Source: Oscillospiraceae bacterium (GTDB lineage: Bacteria; Bacillota; Clostridia; Oscillospirales; Oscillospiraceae). From it: a stretch of 6,612 bases of DNA. Shown here one piece after another: positions 6,001 to 6,612 of this stretch (positions are counted from its first letter, which is position 1; each line of letters opens with the position of its first letter). A model generated the notes under the pieces. The model saw only the letters and a program-made list of their open reading frames with translations, was not told the origin of the DNA and searched no databases. The position numbers and the translations under genes are program-made. The stretch spans positions 1 through 6,612 of the forward strand of contig JAFYIF010000266.1 of NCBI GenBank assembly GCA_017538775.1. Direction: 5' to 3'.

Positions 6001-6545
6001 TCAAGCTCTCCGGCGAGCCGGTCCACTTCGACGACGTGCCGGAGGACGCCTGGTATCACGACGCCGTGTACTGGGCCGCCGGGGAGGGCGTGGCCCAGGG
6101 CAAGGCGGAGAACACCTTCGCCCCCGAGGACATCAGCAGCCGCGGTGAGCTGATCACCTTCCTGTGGAGAGCCGCCGGGAAGCCCGCCACCACCCTGACC
6201 GAGAATCCCTACGGCGACGTGAGCGAGCGCGACGCCTGCTATGAGGCCGTCCTGTGGGCCACCGAGCAGGGCATCACCGTCGGCACCGGCGAGGGCGAGT
6301 TCAACCCGAACGCCGCTGTCACCCGCGCCCAGATGGTGGAGTTCATCTACCGCGCCGAAAAGGCCGAGCCCGTGGACGTGGAGAACCCCTTCACCGACGT
6401 GGATGCCGCCGACTACTTCTATGACTCCGTGATGTGGGCCGTGGAGACCGGCGTCACCGTCGGCACCAGCGCCACCACCTTCGACCCGAACATGGCCTGC
6501 ACCCGGGCCCATGCCGTGACCTTCCTGTACAGACTGTACGCCTGA
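3099..6545 (+). CDS. Large secreted multidomain SLH protein with N-terminal cohesin-like domain, 1148 aa
   Basis: A wall-anchored stalk protein. The signal peptide is residues 1-24 (MKKILS core, APAALA then ADW). Residues about 31-193 are cohesin-like: FTISASEIDAEGGMIVTV, an acidic GDDDD loop (54-58), LTLVYDSDLVEP, the EIHYYFKAKEG strand, closing with GSLTATV. Residues about 194-289 and 449-545 look like separate Ig-like modules. MBG/YDG-type Ig-like repeats fill 293-448 and 635-791 (YTG near the start, EGTDYT, AGSYTATVTA..NY), with a divergent one at 546-634. A fibronectin III-like domain occupies about 793-886 (SYTVSGLTTGSTYRVTVTATN), and an InlB B-repeat-like domain about 892-968 (YRVTVEDAENG, DEGYEL). 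Three SLH repeats lie at 976-1027 (SSRGEL in place of TRAQ), 1037-1088 (VTRAQM) and 1097-1148 (CTRAHA). There is no catalytic domain. It is the last gene of the operon, 12 bases after the dockerin gene. Codon use is strongly biased to ACC, GCC, CTG and AAG, fitting an abundant surface protein. It could be an S-layer-associated scaffold or an adhesin. SLH anchoring is secure; the cohesin call is moderate. Confidence 0.9.
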   Translation: MKKILSLVLSIVLIFGVMAPAALAADWTDGPTFTISASEIDAEGGMIVTVGMHGDDDDYLGAVTLTLVYDSDLVEPDTTKGSFKKSGKFFGLDFPECINSFTSKLATPAATKTVDGSSCTVYMIAATTDDDPSEGVGENSEIHYYFKAKEGASGVARFVLATDNAGNFKVTDISGDYNVPLPAHGSLTATVAIPVSAVTLSGTVTTPAKNLADATALSADTSSAVVSHSWSPALSGGKFAAETVYTLTITVKPADGAAFAEACTVTYGDYSFTKQADGSYTASKTFPATLGKDAATVTVGDIADQTYTGAQITPSVAISTDPALVEGTDYTVSYGENVNAGTGSVTVSPVTSSEYAFEAVTKEFNILPVTVGLTWPETTALPYSGSEQSIEATVSGLLGSDTATLSYTGNKGTDAGSYTATVTAIDNANYALPEDGSTTQAWSITKAAYTGDALSASAIVPAKGIADKTFNLSELGLPKTFKNAKIKAATPDGTLATAATVAGDGKSLSYTTAEAADNATGSITLTISSKNWKDVTATLNLTARTLDTDPGFDGIGASDVEYGKTNGEAVGALPIRVTLTDPEGAEIAAALSVKDAETVNNVGTASVTVVLTVTQEGVYNGITAEKDFTYTVTPKETAVTWTDTALSYTGAAQAPSASAEGVNGETLSLTVSGAQTDAGEGYTATAAIDAVTGGNALASNYTLTGDSTAFSIAPKAVAFTVELDKTELTETGSEVKPTVTVKDGETALSEGTDYTLAFAPAESILPGSYMVTATGAGNYAGSSGTASYTIQGKPAYKSLSLVDGRVALTANYAFDANFSDITGYSVAVAEVDGETVTPIAGSPFDAGTATSYTVSGLTTGSTYRVTVTATNAVGSTASESKDITLRKAPAVAMYRVTVEDAENGAVRSNRSLAAAGAEVSLTVTPDEGYELAALTVTSAEGEEIAVEGADGAYTFEMPAAAVTASASFKLSGEPVHFDDVPEDAWYHDAVYWAAGEGVAQGKAENTFAPEDISSRGELITFLWRAAGKPATTLTENPYGDVSERDACYEAVLWATEQGITVGTGEGEFNPNAAVTRAQMVEFIYRAEKAEPVDVENPFTDVDAADYFYDSVMWAVETGVTVGTSATTFDPNMACTRAHAVTFLYRLYA
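3975..5471 (+). repeat. Region encoding tandem divergent Ig-like (MBG/YDG-type) repeats
   Basis: Residues 293-791 of the large SLH protein are successive beta-sandwich modules of roughly 75-95 residues. Recurring landmarks are YTGAQ/YSGSEQ/YTGAAQ, EGTDYTVSY/EGTDYTLAF and GSYTATVTA/GSYMVTATG. The DNA is rich in short ACCGTCACCGT-like motifs from the biased coding of Thr-Val-Thr strands. The modules are diverged, so recent tandem expansion is not evident. Confidence 0.65.
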
Positions 6546-6557
6546 TGCAAAGAAAAC

Positions 6558-6580
6558 CCCTCCCCCGATCCGGGGGAGGG
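6558..6580 (-). terminator. GC-rich terminator hairpin, T tract on the minus strand
   Basis: CCCTCCCCCG (6558-6567) and CGGGGGAGGG (6571-6580) form a perfect 10-bp stem with an ATC loop, starting 12 bases after the operon's last stop. On the + strand the bases after it (AACAGAACCG) contain no U run. On the minus strand the stem is followed by GGTTTTCTTT, a proper intrinsic-terminator tail. It therefore best serves a convergent gene entering from the right, whose stop codon is not within the remaining 32 bases. It may also stop or stabilise the + transcript. Confidence 0.65.
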
Positions 6581-6612
6581 AACAGAACCGAAAAGGGGCG
6601 CGCCGGAATCCC

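Noticed and set aside
2367..6512. A 1381-codon open frame on the minus strand antisense to the dockerin and large SLH genes
   Set aside because: It is a shadow of the GC-rich coding strand. Its product is a Gly/Val/Asp/Ala/His-rich string with no signal peptide or domain, there is no ribosome site or promoter, and it spans two well-supported genes.

Overview
The window is GC-rich for most of its length. It carries S-layer-homology (SLH) proteins, perfect AAAGGAGG-type Shine-Dalgarno sites, extended -10 promoters, and a cohesin/dockerin pair. Together these point to a Gram-positive member of Clostridia, probably a high-GC gut Oscillospirales-type organism; that placement is inferred from style, not from a marker gene. 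All genes in the window lie on the + strand.

Layout. (1) Bases 1-122 hold the last 39 codons of a gene whose end resembles the DUF3368/PIN-like family (toxin-type nuclease fold). It is followed by an AT-richer intergenic stretch with a hairpin at 173-211. (2) A strong extended -10 promoter at 369-397, with an inverted repeat over its -35 box and a GC-rich hairpin in its leader, drives a 173-residue zinc-ribbon protein (465-986). A perfect 10-bp inverted repeat (1004-1029) follows that gene. (3) A second promoter, with the identical TGCTATACT extended -10 (1106-1134), drives what looks like a three-gene operon at 1211-6545 with gaps of 28 and 12 bases.

The operon is the main interest. Its first gene encodes a secreted protein with a cohesin-like domain, a Pro/Glu/Thr linker and three SLH repeats. 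The second encodes a small secreted protein with an unrecognised beta-rich module and a two-repeat type I dockerin. The third encodes an 1148-residue secreted protein with an N-terminal cohesin-like domain, a long stalk of Ig-like domains, a fibronectin III-like domain, an InlB B-repeat-like domain and three SLH repeats. The inference is a self-contained, wall-anchored cohesin-dockerin assembly in which two SLH proteins can present receptors and a third protein is the ligand. No glycoside hydrolase or other enzyme is encoded alongside, unlike a classical cellulosome cluster.

After the operon, a 10-bp GC-rich hairpin (6558-6580) has its T-rich flank on the minus strand. It is therefore best read as the terminator of a convergent gene beyond the window, perhaps acting in both directions.
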